Source: Bacteroidota bacterium
GTDB lineage: Bacteria > Bacteroidota > Bacteroidia > AKYH767-A > OLB10
DNA: 64,000 bases
Reading direction: 5' to 3'
Assembly: GCA_016717725.1 (NCBI GenBank)
Contig: JADKFA010000019.1
Location: 1 to 64,000 of the forward strand
A program made the position numbers and the translations under genes. The first letter of the stretch is position 1. Each line of letters begins with the position of its first letter. Positions 37,453-44,484 of the stretch are shown in pieces. Under the pieces are notes generated by a model. The model searched no databases. It saw only the letters and a list, made by a program, of their open reading frames with translations, and was not told where the DNA came from.

Positions 37453-38496
37453 TTATCCTATCACCCAGGTTTCTCTTCCTTTCAAAATGGAATCTAAATC
37501 GGCTTTCTTCTTGCTTTTTGCTAATTCAATTTGTGCCTTCAACCCATCTTCGTAACACGAACGATCAGCAGAATAAAATACACCGAAAGGACGTGGTAAA
37601 TGATCAACTCCATCTTCTGGACGATCAAAGAAGCGAGATAAAATTCCGGCTTTAGTCAAATCTTTTTCATCGTGAATCCAAAGATCGTTTGCTGAATTAC
37701 CATTTGCATTTAAGTCTACAATCACAGGCTTAAATCCTTCGAGTTTAATTCCCTTATCAGCATTTTGTCCGAAGATTAATGGCTTGTCTTGCTCAATAAA
37801 AATGGTTTCTGCTTTCTTGCTTCCTTTATCTGTGAAAATTTCAAATGCTCCGTCATTAAAAACATTGCAGTTCTGATAAATTTCTAAAAAGGAAGTTCCC
37901 TTATGTCCATGTGAACGCTTTAACATTTCTTTCAAATGTACTGGATCACGGTCCATAGAACGAGCTACAAAAGTACCATTCGCACCTAGAGCTAAAGCAA
38001 TCGGATTGAAAGGATGATCAATTGATCCCATCGGTGTCGACTTCGTCACTTTTCCTTCGTGTGAAGTAGGTGAATATTGTCCCTTCGTTAATCCATAAAT
38101 TTCATTGTTGAATAAAAGCAAATTGATATCGAAGTTTCTTCTCAATAAATGAATGAAGTGATTTCCACCAATTGATAATGAATCCCCATCACCACTCACC
38201 ATCCAAATGCTTAACTCTGGACGAACACATTTTAATCCACTCACAATGGCAGCAGCACGACCATGGATACTATGCATTCCATATGTTTCCATGTAATAAG
38301 GGAAACGAGAAGAACATCCAATCCCAGATATAAAAACAATATCTTCTCTCGGAATTCCTAAGTCGGGAACTACAGTTTGTACTTGTTTGAGGATGGAATA
38401 ATCTCCACAACCCGGACACCAACGTACTTCTTGGTCGGTCACAAGTTCTTTACTCGTAAATTTTGTCTCTTCTGCTGATGTGGTGGTTGCTGACAT
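37453..38496 (-). CDS. korB: 2-oxoacid:ferredoxin oxidoreductase subunit beta
   Basis: A 347-residue thiamine-diphosphate-binding subunit. WCPGCGDYSILKQVQ and FISGIGCSSRFPYYM are the cluster/TPP entrance motifs and VSGDGDSLSIGGNHFIHLLRRN is the TPP-Mg2+ motif, followed by NNEIYGLTKGQYSPTS. With the alpha/gamma subunit it forms CoA- and ferredoxin-dependent 2-oxoglutarate or pyruvate oxidoreductase. In Bacteroidota this pair usually serves as 2-oxoglutarate:ferredoxin oxidoreductase, hence the symbol, but substrate cannot be proven here. It starts 46 bp after the korA stop. Confidence 0.92.
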   Translation of the reverse strand: MSATTTSAEETKFTSKELVTDQEVRWCPGCGDYSILKQVQTVVPDLGIPREDIVFISGIGCSSRFPYYMETYGMHSIHGRAAAIVSGLKCVRPELSIWMVSGDGDSLSIGGNHFIHLLRRNFDINLLLFNNEIYGLTKGQYSPTSHEGKVTKSTPMGSIDHPFNPIALALGANGTFVARSMDRDPVHLKEMLKRSHGHKGTSFLEIYQNCNVFNDGAFEIFTDKGSKKAETIFIEQDKPLIFGQNADKGIKLEGFKPVIVDLNANGNSANDLWIHDEKDLTKAGILSRFFDRPEDGVDHLPRPFGVFYSADRSCYEDGLKAQIELAKSKKKADLDSILKGRETWVIG

Positions 38497-38542
38497 AGCT
38501 ATGGGGAATATTTTAATTCGTTGGATTAATGAAAAGTATAAT

Positions 38543-40387
38543 TTATTTTTTCGCTAGTTCTTCAATCTTCGCAAAAATTTCTGTAGTAGAAAACGGCATC
38601 CCTTTGATTTTATTCAAACCGATTGCAGGAACCATGAACTTGTCACGAATGATAGAACATAACTGACCCGTATTCATCTCTGGAATTAAGATGGTGTCGA
38701 AGTTGTAAAGAATCTCCCCTAAGTTTTTCGGGAAAGGATGAAGGTGGCGAATTTGAGCATGACTCACATCCATTCCTTTTTCTCTGGCTTCTTTCACCGC
38801 GGCCTTGATAGCACCATGTGTAGATCCCCATCCTAAAACAAGAATTTTCCCTTTCTCGGCGCCATTGTCAATAGTCTGCAATGGAATGTAATCGGCAATT
38901 TTATTTACCTTGGCTTCACGCATACGTACCATGAATTCATGATTTTCTGGATCATAACTGATGTTTCCAGTTTCATGCGCTTTTTCTAATCCACCAATAC
39001 GATGTTCTAAACCTTTCACTCCAGGAATGGCCCATGGTCTTGAAAGTTTTTCATCGCGCTTATAGGGAAGGAAACCACCTTCTGGAACTTCAGTAATGAA
39101 GTTTCCTTTGAATTCTTTTAAGTCAGATGCTTGTGGGTATCTCCAAGGTTCCGATCCATTCGCAATGTATCCGTCACTTAAGAAAATTACTGGAGTCATA
39201 AATTCAATGGCAATTCTACATGCTTCGTAAACTGCAGAAAAACAATCGGCAGGTGATGTAGCACAAATTACTGGAATAGGTGCCTCTCCATTTCTTCCAT
39301 ACATTGCTTGGAACAAATCACTCTGCTCGGTCTTAGTAGGTAAACCAGTAGAGGGTCCACCGCGCTGAACATTTACAATAATCATGGGCAACTCTAACAT
39401 CATTCCTAATCCCATCGCCTCACCTTTTAAAGCGATACCAGGACCTGAAGATGTTGTTACCGCCAGCTTTCCTCCAAATGCGGCACCTATCACCGAGCAA
39501 ATAGCTGCAATTTCATCTTCCGCTTGGTATGTAGTTACTCCAAAATGCTTGTATTTTGACAGATCATGTAGTATATCTGTCGCAGGAGTAATAGGATAGG
39601 AACCTAAGAATAAATCTAAACCACATTTTTGTGATGCAGCAATAAGTCCTAATGCAGTTGCCTGGTTACCCATAATGTTTCGGTACGTCCCAGGAGTCAT
39701 TGGTGCTGGATTTACAATGTATCGATCAGCAATGGTTTCGCTGGTCTCACCAAAATTGTATCCTGCCTTTAAAACTTTAAGATTTGCATCGAGTACATCA
39801 GGCTTCTTACCAAATTTTTCATTTAGGAAGTTCTCTGTATAATCTAGTTCGCGATTGTACATCCAATAAAGGAATCCTAAAACGAACATGTTTTTTGCAC
39901 GATCAATTTCTTTAATGCCCATTCCTGATTCCGTTAAAGCAGCACGAGTCATCTTAGTCACATCAATGGTGATGAGTTTAAATCCTTCTAGAGATCCATC
40001 TGTAATCGGATTAATCCCATCAGCATAATTGGCCAATCTTAAGTTTTTTGGATCAAATCCATCAGAATTTGCAATGATGGTTCCGCCCTTGCGTAAATGG
40101 CGAAGGTTGGCTTTTAATGCCGCAGCATTCATGGCTACCAAAACATCACACTCATCTCCAGGTGTGAAAATGTTGACGGATCCGAAGTGTAACTGATAAC
40201 CAGAAACTCCTGGAATGGTGCCCTGTGGGGCGCGAATCTCAGCTGGGAAATCGGGGAATGTACTTAAATCATTACCCAGCATCGCAGCTGTATTTGTAAA
40301 TTGTGTCCCAGTAAGTTGCATTCCATCTCCAGAGTCTCCTGCAAATTTGATGATTACTCGGTCTAGTACTTTTTGATTATCGGCCAT
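38543..40387 (-). CDS. korA: 2-oxoacid:ferredoxin oxidoreductase subunit alpha (gamma-alpha fusion)
   Basis: A 614-residue fusion of the gamma domain (about 1-195: RVIIKFAGDSGDGMQLTGTQF) and the alpha TPP-pyrimidine domain (about 225-614: GNQATALGLIAASQKCGLDLFLGSYPITPATDIL, QAEDEIAAICSVIGAAFGGKLAVTTSSGPGIALK). The fused form is the common arrangement in Bacteroidota. It is the first gene of korAB; with the broken sdhA and the intact sdhBC nearby it belongs to the TCA-cycle enzymes of this window. A TAnnTTTG element lies 29 nt upstream. Confidence 0.93.
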   Translation of the reverse strand: MADNQKVLDRVIIKFAGDSGDGMQLTGTQFTNTAAMLGNDLSTFPDFPAEIRAPQGTIPGVSGYQLHFGSVNIFTPGDECDVLVAMNAAALKANLRHLRKGGTIIANSDGFDPKNLRLANYADGINPITDGSLEGFKLITIDVTKMTRAALTESGMGIKEIDRAKNMFVLGFLYWMYNRELDYTENFLNEKFGKKPDVLDANLKVLKAGYNFGETSETIADRYIVNPAPMTPGTYRNIMGNQATALGLIAASQKCGLDLFLGSYPITPATDILHDLSKYKHFGVTTYQAEDEIAAICSVIGAAFGGKLAVTTSSGPGIALKGEAMGLGMMLELPMIIVNVQRGGPSTGLPTKTEQSDLFQAMYGRNGEAPIPVICATSPADCFSAVYEACRIAIEFMTPVIFLSDGYIANGSEPWRYPQASDLKEFKGNFITEVPEGGFLPYKRDEKLSRPWAIPGVKGLEHRIGGLEKAHETGNISYDPENHEFMVRMREAKVNKIADYIPLQTIDNGAEKGKILVLGWGSTHGAIKAAVKEAREKGMDVSHAQIRHLHPFPKNLGEILYNFDTILIPEMNTGQLCSIIRDKFMVPAIGLNKIKGMPFSTTEIFAKIEELAKK

Positions 40388-40416
40388 ATTGATTGTTGAA
40401 TCACTTTAAGAAGGTG

Positions 40417-40424
40417 CAAAAATA
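40417..40424 (-). promoter_or_regulatory. -7 promoter element for korAB
   Basis: TATTTTTG on the minus strand, 29 nt before the ATG at 40387. Confidence 0.55.
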
Positions 40425-40624
40425 CGAGATTTTAACGTTATTTAATTAACTTTTGTAAACTCTTTGTTTTTTGATGTGGTTTTGAAATTGTTGCTATTCA
40501 GATATTTACAATATCATTGAGAGAAATATCATAAAACTCGGATTTTTTTATTGACAAAGAGAGCTAGCCCTATTTATTCGAAGTGTGAGAAACTAAAATT
40601 TTGACTTTTTGAGACAATAAAAAA

Positions 40625-40652
40625 GTTGAGACAAGGCATGCCTTGTCTCAAC
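40625..40652. repeat. Perfect 28-bp palindrome
   Basis: Centre between 40638 and 40639; the left arm is GTTGAGACAAGGCA and the right arm its exact complement. Related palindromes with the core GAGACAAGGCATGCC are known to me as interspersed repeats in Bacteroidota and other environmental genomes. Confidence 0.85.
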
Positions 40653-40673
40653 AAGTTTTCACTCTCTATAAAT

Positions 40674-40722
40674 ATCACGTCGTCGTAGAGGCAGGTTGTA
40701 CCTGCCTCTACCACGACGTGAT
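40674..40722. repeat. 49-bp near-perfect inverted repeat
   Basis: Left arm ATCACGTCGTCGTAGAGG.. to 40696 pairs with 40700-40722 at 22 of 23 positions (one C/C mismatch), with loop TGT. It starts 21 bp after the neighbouring 28-bp palindrome, so the two form a paired composite structure. Confidence 0.85.
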
Positions 40723-40965
40723 TGAAATTTAATGGATTAATTTCAATCTATTTGCAAAAAATAAATTATACCAATTGGATTTGGTATTATAGTGAATGAA
40801 ATTATTTTAAACTCGACTATATTGATTGCACCTGTATCCCTCAAAGTAGTATCTAAGTTATAATAAATCATATTCTTATTACTTATTCAGCAGACCCTAT
40901 ATAGGGAGAGAGCAATCACTATTTCAAATTAAAAAGAAGGGGAAGTTATAATGAAGTGATAAAAA

Positions 40966-41421
40966 ACCCTGACTTACGGGTCAGGGTAAATTTTGATAAG
41001 TTCTGATCTTATAGGGTCAGCAACCTTTTCTATCGATCCCAACTTACGGGTCAGGACTTTTTTTAATTCCCGACTTACGGGTCAGGTTTTTGTTTTTTAA
41101 TTCCCGACTTACGGGTCAGGTTTTTGTTTTTTAATTCCCGACTTACGGGTCAGGTTTTTGTTTTTTAATTCCCGACTTATGGGTCAGGTTTTTGTTTTTT
41201 AATTCCCGACTTACGGGTCAGGTTTTTGTTTTTTAATTCCCAACTTACGGGTCAGGTTTTTGTTTTTTGATTCCCGACTTACGGGTCAGGTTTTTGTTTT
41301 TTAATTCCCGACTTACGGGTCAGGATTTTGTTTTTTTGATTCCCAACTTACGGGTCAGGATTTTGTTTTTTAATTCCCAACTTACGGGTCAGGGTTAATA
41401 TTTTTTTCGTCTTACGGGACG
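40966..41421. repeat. 34-bp tandem hairpin/poly-T array (about 14 copies)
   Basis: Copies of the core ACTTACGGGTCAGG recur with a period of 34 bp. The conserved CTTAC starts at 41043, 41074, 41108, 41142, 41176 (TTATG variant), 41210, 41244, 41278, 41312, 41347 and 41381, with outlying copies at 40973, 41003 and 41411. Each core can fold as GAC-loop-GTC and is followed on the + strand by TTTTTGTTTTTT. The first copy has a perfect 8-bp stem (ACCCTGAC/GTCAGGGT). The last copy has changed arms (CGTC/GACG) but still pairs. The rest of the 1.26-kb gene-free region (40388-41645) holds the two palindromes above and no gene. Confidence 0.88.
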
Positions 41422-41645
41422 ATTTTGTTTCAGACTAAAAGAACTAATTACTTTTTGATAATTTCAATATCCGTGCCAAAGATTCTAGGGAAGGATTTTT
41501 CGATTCTCTAATTTAATAACGGGTGACATAACGTTCCTAGTATTTGATTTTAATAGATTTTGATAATCTGATACTTAGATGACATGTTGGGATGGGTTCC
41601 AGGGATCCGGCCTAGCCCCCATCCTTCACATGGACTTTTGATGTA

Positions 41646-42365
41646 CTATGAGAATCGGTCCATAAAATCGCTTAATGCACGTACACTACTATCGAAAGAG
41701 AAATGATTGAACAATTGGAAGTATTTGTGACGATCGACTGTATACTGATAAGCGAACTTTGCCAATTCTAATTTGCTCGATTCAAAGCTCAATAAATTAA
41801 TGAGCTCAACAACTTGCCCTGTTGTCATCATTTCATGGTCTTTGATAGCTTGTTTTGCAATGACCATTTTAGTGCTTTCGAAATTTTGATTGTCTATAGT
41901 ATTTAATAGCGCATTAAATTCAGCAGGCGACATCAGATGATGTTGTGACTGATATCCGATTGGAGTAGGATTGAAGGGGGCGTAAGGATTACAAATTGGA
42001 TCAACAGGAACAGGCACAAAGTTCGGAATGACTTGGTTGATCCGAATAGTATTGTTTTGAGTTAACATGGCTCGAACTTCAGAACCTGCTGGAACATCTA
42101 TAAATCCATTATAAAGTAATCTTTTGTAGTTGTGATTATAATGAGATGGTTGTTGGATGGTCCAGATTTTTAATCGATACCTTCCAGCTTCTAAATTGTT
42201 AATCTTTTTAACGGGTCCTGGATTGTTTACGAATTGATTGTCTAACTGAACCAAGACGGGAGCATTGTCAAATTTCCTAATGTGGAGGTCTGACAAGCGG
42301 TGATCTGCATTTGCATTTAATGATAAGATGCAAGCGATTACTAGAGTAGAGATCATGTTTTTCAT
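41646..42365 (-). CDS. Exported DUF4476-domain protein
   Basis: A 239-residue secreted protein with a signal peptide (cleavage near NADH). The N-terminal half is a small beta domain (VLVQLDNQFVNNPGPVKKINNLEAGRYRLKIW). The C-terminal ~90 residues are a DUF4476 helical domain: MSPAEFNALLNTIDNQNFESTKMVIAKQAI, MTTGQVVELINLLSFESSKLELAKFAY and NHFSFDSSVRALSDFMD. Function is unknown. It is preceded by an exact Shine-Dalgarno hexamer, rare in this phylum, and sits beside the hairpin array. Confidence 0.82.
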   Translation of the reverse strand: MKNMISTLVIACILSLNANADHRLSDLHIRKFDNAPVLVQLDNQFVNNPGPVKKINNLEAGRYRLKIWTIQQPSHYNHNYKRLLYNGFIDVPAGSEVRAMLTQNNTIRINQVIPNFVPVPVDPICNPYAPFNPTPIGYQSQHHLMSPAEFNALLNTIDNQNFESTKMVIAKQAIKDHEMMTTGQVVELINLLSFESSKLELAKFAYQYTVDRHKYFQLFNHFSFDSSVRALSDFMDRFS

Positions 42366-42372
42366 TTTGTGT

Positions 42373-42378
42373 CCTCCT
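42373..42378 (-). promoter_or_regulatory. Perfect Shine-Dalgarno sequence
   Basis: AGGAGG on the minus strand, 7 nt before the ATG at 42365. Bacteroidota mRNAs usually lack such a site, and no other gene in the window shows a comparable one. Confidence 0.7.
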
Positions 42379-42542
42379 AATGTTTTAATAAATTTAAAAA
42401 GCGAGTTTCAAGGCTTGTGCCAAAATGCTCATTAAAAAAGAAATCCCCGATTATGGGGATTACAAACGGAAATGAAGATTTTATTTCAAAAGATCAAAAT
42501 TGAAATTCAATTGAATGTAATTTAAAGGAATCTAGAATTCCT

Positions 42543-42644
42543 TTAATCGTTCGTCTTCTTACGACTAAAAAAGGATTCCGTAATCTGACTATAAATAACC
42601 AAGGCAAAGGTCACCACTACTATCGCTATCGAAACATTCATCAT
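42543..42644 (-). CDS. Small single-helix membrane peptide (33 aa)
   Basis: A 33-residue frame, MMNVSIAIVVVTFALVIYSQ then ITESFFSRKKTND. It is one membrane helix (about 4-19) followed by a basic tail. A TAnnTTTG promoter lies 22 nt upstream and GAAAGAT precedes the ATG. It resembles the 31-residue frame at 43460-43555 in size, topology and position next to the SET gene. It is too short for family assignment. Confidence 0.5.
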   Translation of the reverse strand: MMNVSIAIVVVTFALVIYSQITESFFSRKKTND

Positions 42645-42666
42645 ATCTTTCTGTCTTTGTTGGATG

Positions 42667-42674
42667 CAAAATTA
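42667..42674 (-). promoter_or_regulatory. -7 promoter element for the small membrane peptide
   Basis: TAATTTTG on the minus strand, 22 nt before the ATG at 42644. Confidence 0.5.
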
Positions 42675-42745
42675 TACTAAAAAAGACAGTTTGATTTTAA
42701 ATAAAAGTTAAATGATTTAACAAGTAATTGTTGATTTTATAAAGA

Positions 42746-43336
42746 CTACGCAAACTCCAATTCTTTTTTCACTTTTTTAATAGTTGTTTTCGAATGACCA
42801 TTCTTTAATGGAGTTCCATTTTCAATGGCTAACTTTTTCAGTTTGTTTTCTTTTCTTTTTTGGCGCTCTCGTTCTAAAATAATTTCACGTGTACCATCAA
42901 GGTATCTCCAGTAATCATCACCATAATGTACAAAAACTTCTTGGCCAGGTTGAATCGTACGAGTAGCAACAATGAATACTTTCTGTACGCCATCTCTGCG
43001 CTTAATTTCGTATTGCGCGTTGTTTTTTAATCCTTCTACACGTCCAACACCTCTTGCATCATTGGCATATCGCCCAAAAGCCCAGGGTGTAAAATAAGCA
43101 TCTACACAACGATTCTTAGTCATAAAAAAGGCATAACCTTCATGACCTTCTTTTGAACGTTTTTCACATTCAGCCCAAGTCACAATTTCACCTTCATATT
43201 CACATACGATGTCGCCGCGCTTAAATTCAACGAGAGCAAAGAGGCCTTTGCCGGCATTAGGAAGTTGACTGATATTAATTTTTACTACTCCATTGGAGTC
43301 GACTAGAGCACCTTTTGCCTTTTTAGAAATTTTCAT
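42746..43336 (-). CDS. SET-domain protein (putative protein-lysine methyltransferase)
   Basis: A 196-residue protein with a compact SET fold over residues ~15-140. Visible motifs are LPNAGKGLFALVEFKRGDIVCEYEGEIV (SET-N), YANDARG (in place of the RFxNHS/C SAM-binding motif) and GQEVFVHYGDDYWRYLDG (the GEELxxDY-type motif with its catalytic Tyr). The C-terminus is Lys/Arg-rich (ERERQKRKENKLKK), suggesting a nucleic-acid or acidic-protein partner. SET proteins methylate lysines; targets in bacteria are largely unknown. The promoter element ends 7 nt before the ATG, and tiny membrane peptides lie on both sides. Confidence 0.85.
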   Translation of the reverse strand: MKISKKAKGALVDSNGVVKINISQLPNAGKGLFALVEFKRGDIVCEYEGEIVTWAECEKRSKEGHEGYAFFMTKNRCVDAYFTPWAFGRYANDARGVGRVEGLKNNAQYEIKRRDGVQKVFIVATRTIQPGQEVFVHYGDDYWRYLDGTREIILERERQKRKENKLKKLAIENGTPLKNGHSKTTIKKVKKELEFA

Positions 43337-43343
43337 AAGGCTG

Positions 43344-43351
43344 CAAAGATA
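43344..43351 (-). promoter_or_regulatory. -7 promoter element for the SET-domain gene
   Basis: TATCTTTG on the minus strand ends 7 nt before the ATG at 43336. Confidence 0.6.
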
Positions 43352-43459
43352 GTATGTCTAAGTCATTAAAAGTATAATTGATATAAAATCAATTAAGATT
43401 TAGTAATGATAAAATGGGGGGATGATTGAATAAGCAATCAACCCATTTAAAATGTGAGA

Positions 43460-43555
43460 TTAAGAATTGGTATTCTTTGCTCTTACATCAAGATATTGTT
43501 GCCATACTACAACCAATACGCCTAAAACAATAATTAGAATGGATACAGTTTTCAT
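43460..43555 (-). CDS. Small single-helix membrane peptide (31 aa)
   Basis: A 31-residue frame, MKTVSILIIVLGVLVVVWQQ then YLDVRAKNTNS: one membrane helix followed by a short polar tail. It has the same topology as the 33-residue frame at 42543-42644 and also begins M-x-(N/T)-V-S-I. No exact promoter motif was seen. The rest of the 43337-43732 spacer shows nothing else. Confidence 0.5.
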   Translation of the reverse strand: MKTVSILIIVLGVLVVVWQQYLDVRAKNTNS

Positions 43556-43732
43556 TTTTTTATATTTTTTGATATAACTCAAAGTTCGGTCGACAAAGTA
43601 CTTTTAGCCCCTTATTTTTGGCAAATAGGCGATGAAATGGGGCGAAAAACCCTTGAACATTGACTATTTACAGGTTTTTGTAAGTCTCAATTTTAATTAA
43701 TTGAGTAAAAAATGAATCGGATTTGGTATTAG

Positions 43733-44479
43733 TTACAATCTAGAAAATAGCTCCATGAATCCATCTTTACGTTGACGAGCTACCGTAATAGTAGATTTGT
43801 CGCTCATCACCAAGTATCCCCCACCATCTTTCACAAATTTTTCAATATGGTTCAAATTAACGAGATGAGATTGATGAACTCTATAAAAAGGTTGCGCTTC
43901 AAGGGAGCTTTCAATTTGCTTTAATGTTTTGGTAATGCAAATATTTTCACCAGTCACCAAATGAACAAAACTATAATTGCTGTCACTTTCAACCCTTACA
44001 ATTTGATCCACATTTATAAATGAAATGCCGTCTTGAGTAGGGAGAGCAATTTTTTTGTTCGATTTTAATTGTTCTTTAAACAGATTTAATAAAATTTCAA
44101 TTTTTTCATTTGAGTACTTGTTATCTTTATTCTTTAATTTTTCAACCGCGTGAATTAAATCACTTTTTTCTATGGGTTTCAACAAATAGTCAATTGCATT
44201 TTCTTTGAAAGCGTGTACAGCAAATTGGTTGTAAGCGGTAGTGAATATAACTTCAAATTCAAATGGTTTGAGAATATTGAGCATTTCAAACGCATTCATC
44301 CCCGGCATTTCAATATCAAGAAAGATTACATCAGGATGAAGATCTCTTATTTTCTCAATGGCTTCTTCTGGTTGATGACATTCACATAGTATAGAAATGG
44401 TAGGACAATAGGTTTCAATTTGCCAACGAAGTACTTCGGTGCAACTGGTTTCATCATCAATAAGAATAGCTTTTAACAT
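43733..44479 (-). CDS. LytTR-family response regulator
   Basis: A 248-residue response regulator. The receiver domain (1-120) has IDDE, the phospho-acceptor D55 in VIFLDIEMPGM and the Lys in YLLKPIEK. The C-terminal LytTR DNA-binding domain (about 145-248) shows DGISFINVDQIVRVESDSNYSFVHL and FYRVHQSHLVNLNHIEKFVKDGGGYLVMSD. It starts 5 bp after the stop of the TPR histidine kinase and is its evident partner. It would bind imperfect direct repeats in target promoters; none were identified here. Confidence 0.93.
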   Translation of the reverse strand: MLKAILIDDETSCTEVLRWQIETYCPTISILCECHQPEEAIEKIRDLHPDVIFLDIEMPGMNAFEMLNILKPFEFEVIFTTAYNQFAVHAFKENAIDYLLKPIEKSDLIHAVEKLKNKDNKYSNEKIEILLNLFKEQLKSNKKIALPTQDGISFINVDQIVRVESDSNYSFVHLVTGENICITKTLKQIESSLEAQPFYRVHQSHLVNLNHIEKFVKDGGGYLVMSDKSTITVARQRKDGFMELFSRL

Positions 44480-44484
44480 TGTTC

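Noticed and set aside
37284..37655. 123-residue frame overlapping the korB 3' end
   Set aside because: Made of short tandem repeats and palindromes, then antisense to korB; no coding character.
40966..41421. Tandem array considered as CRISPR
   Set aside because: The sequence between cores is uniform poly-T rather than unique spacers, the period is only 34 bp including spacer, and no cas genes are present.
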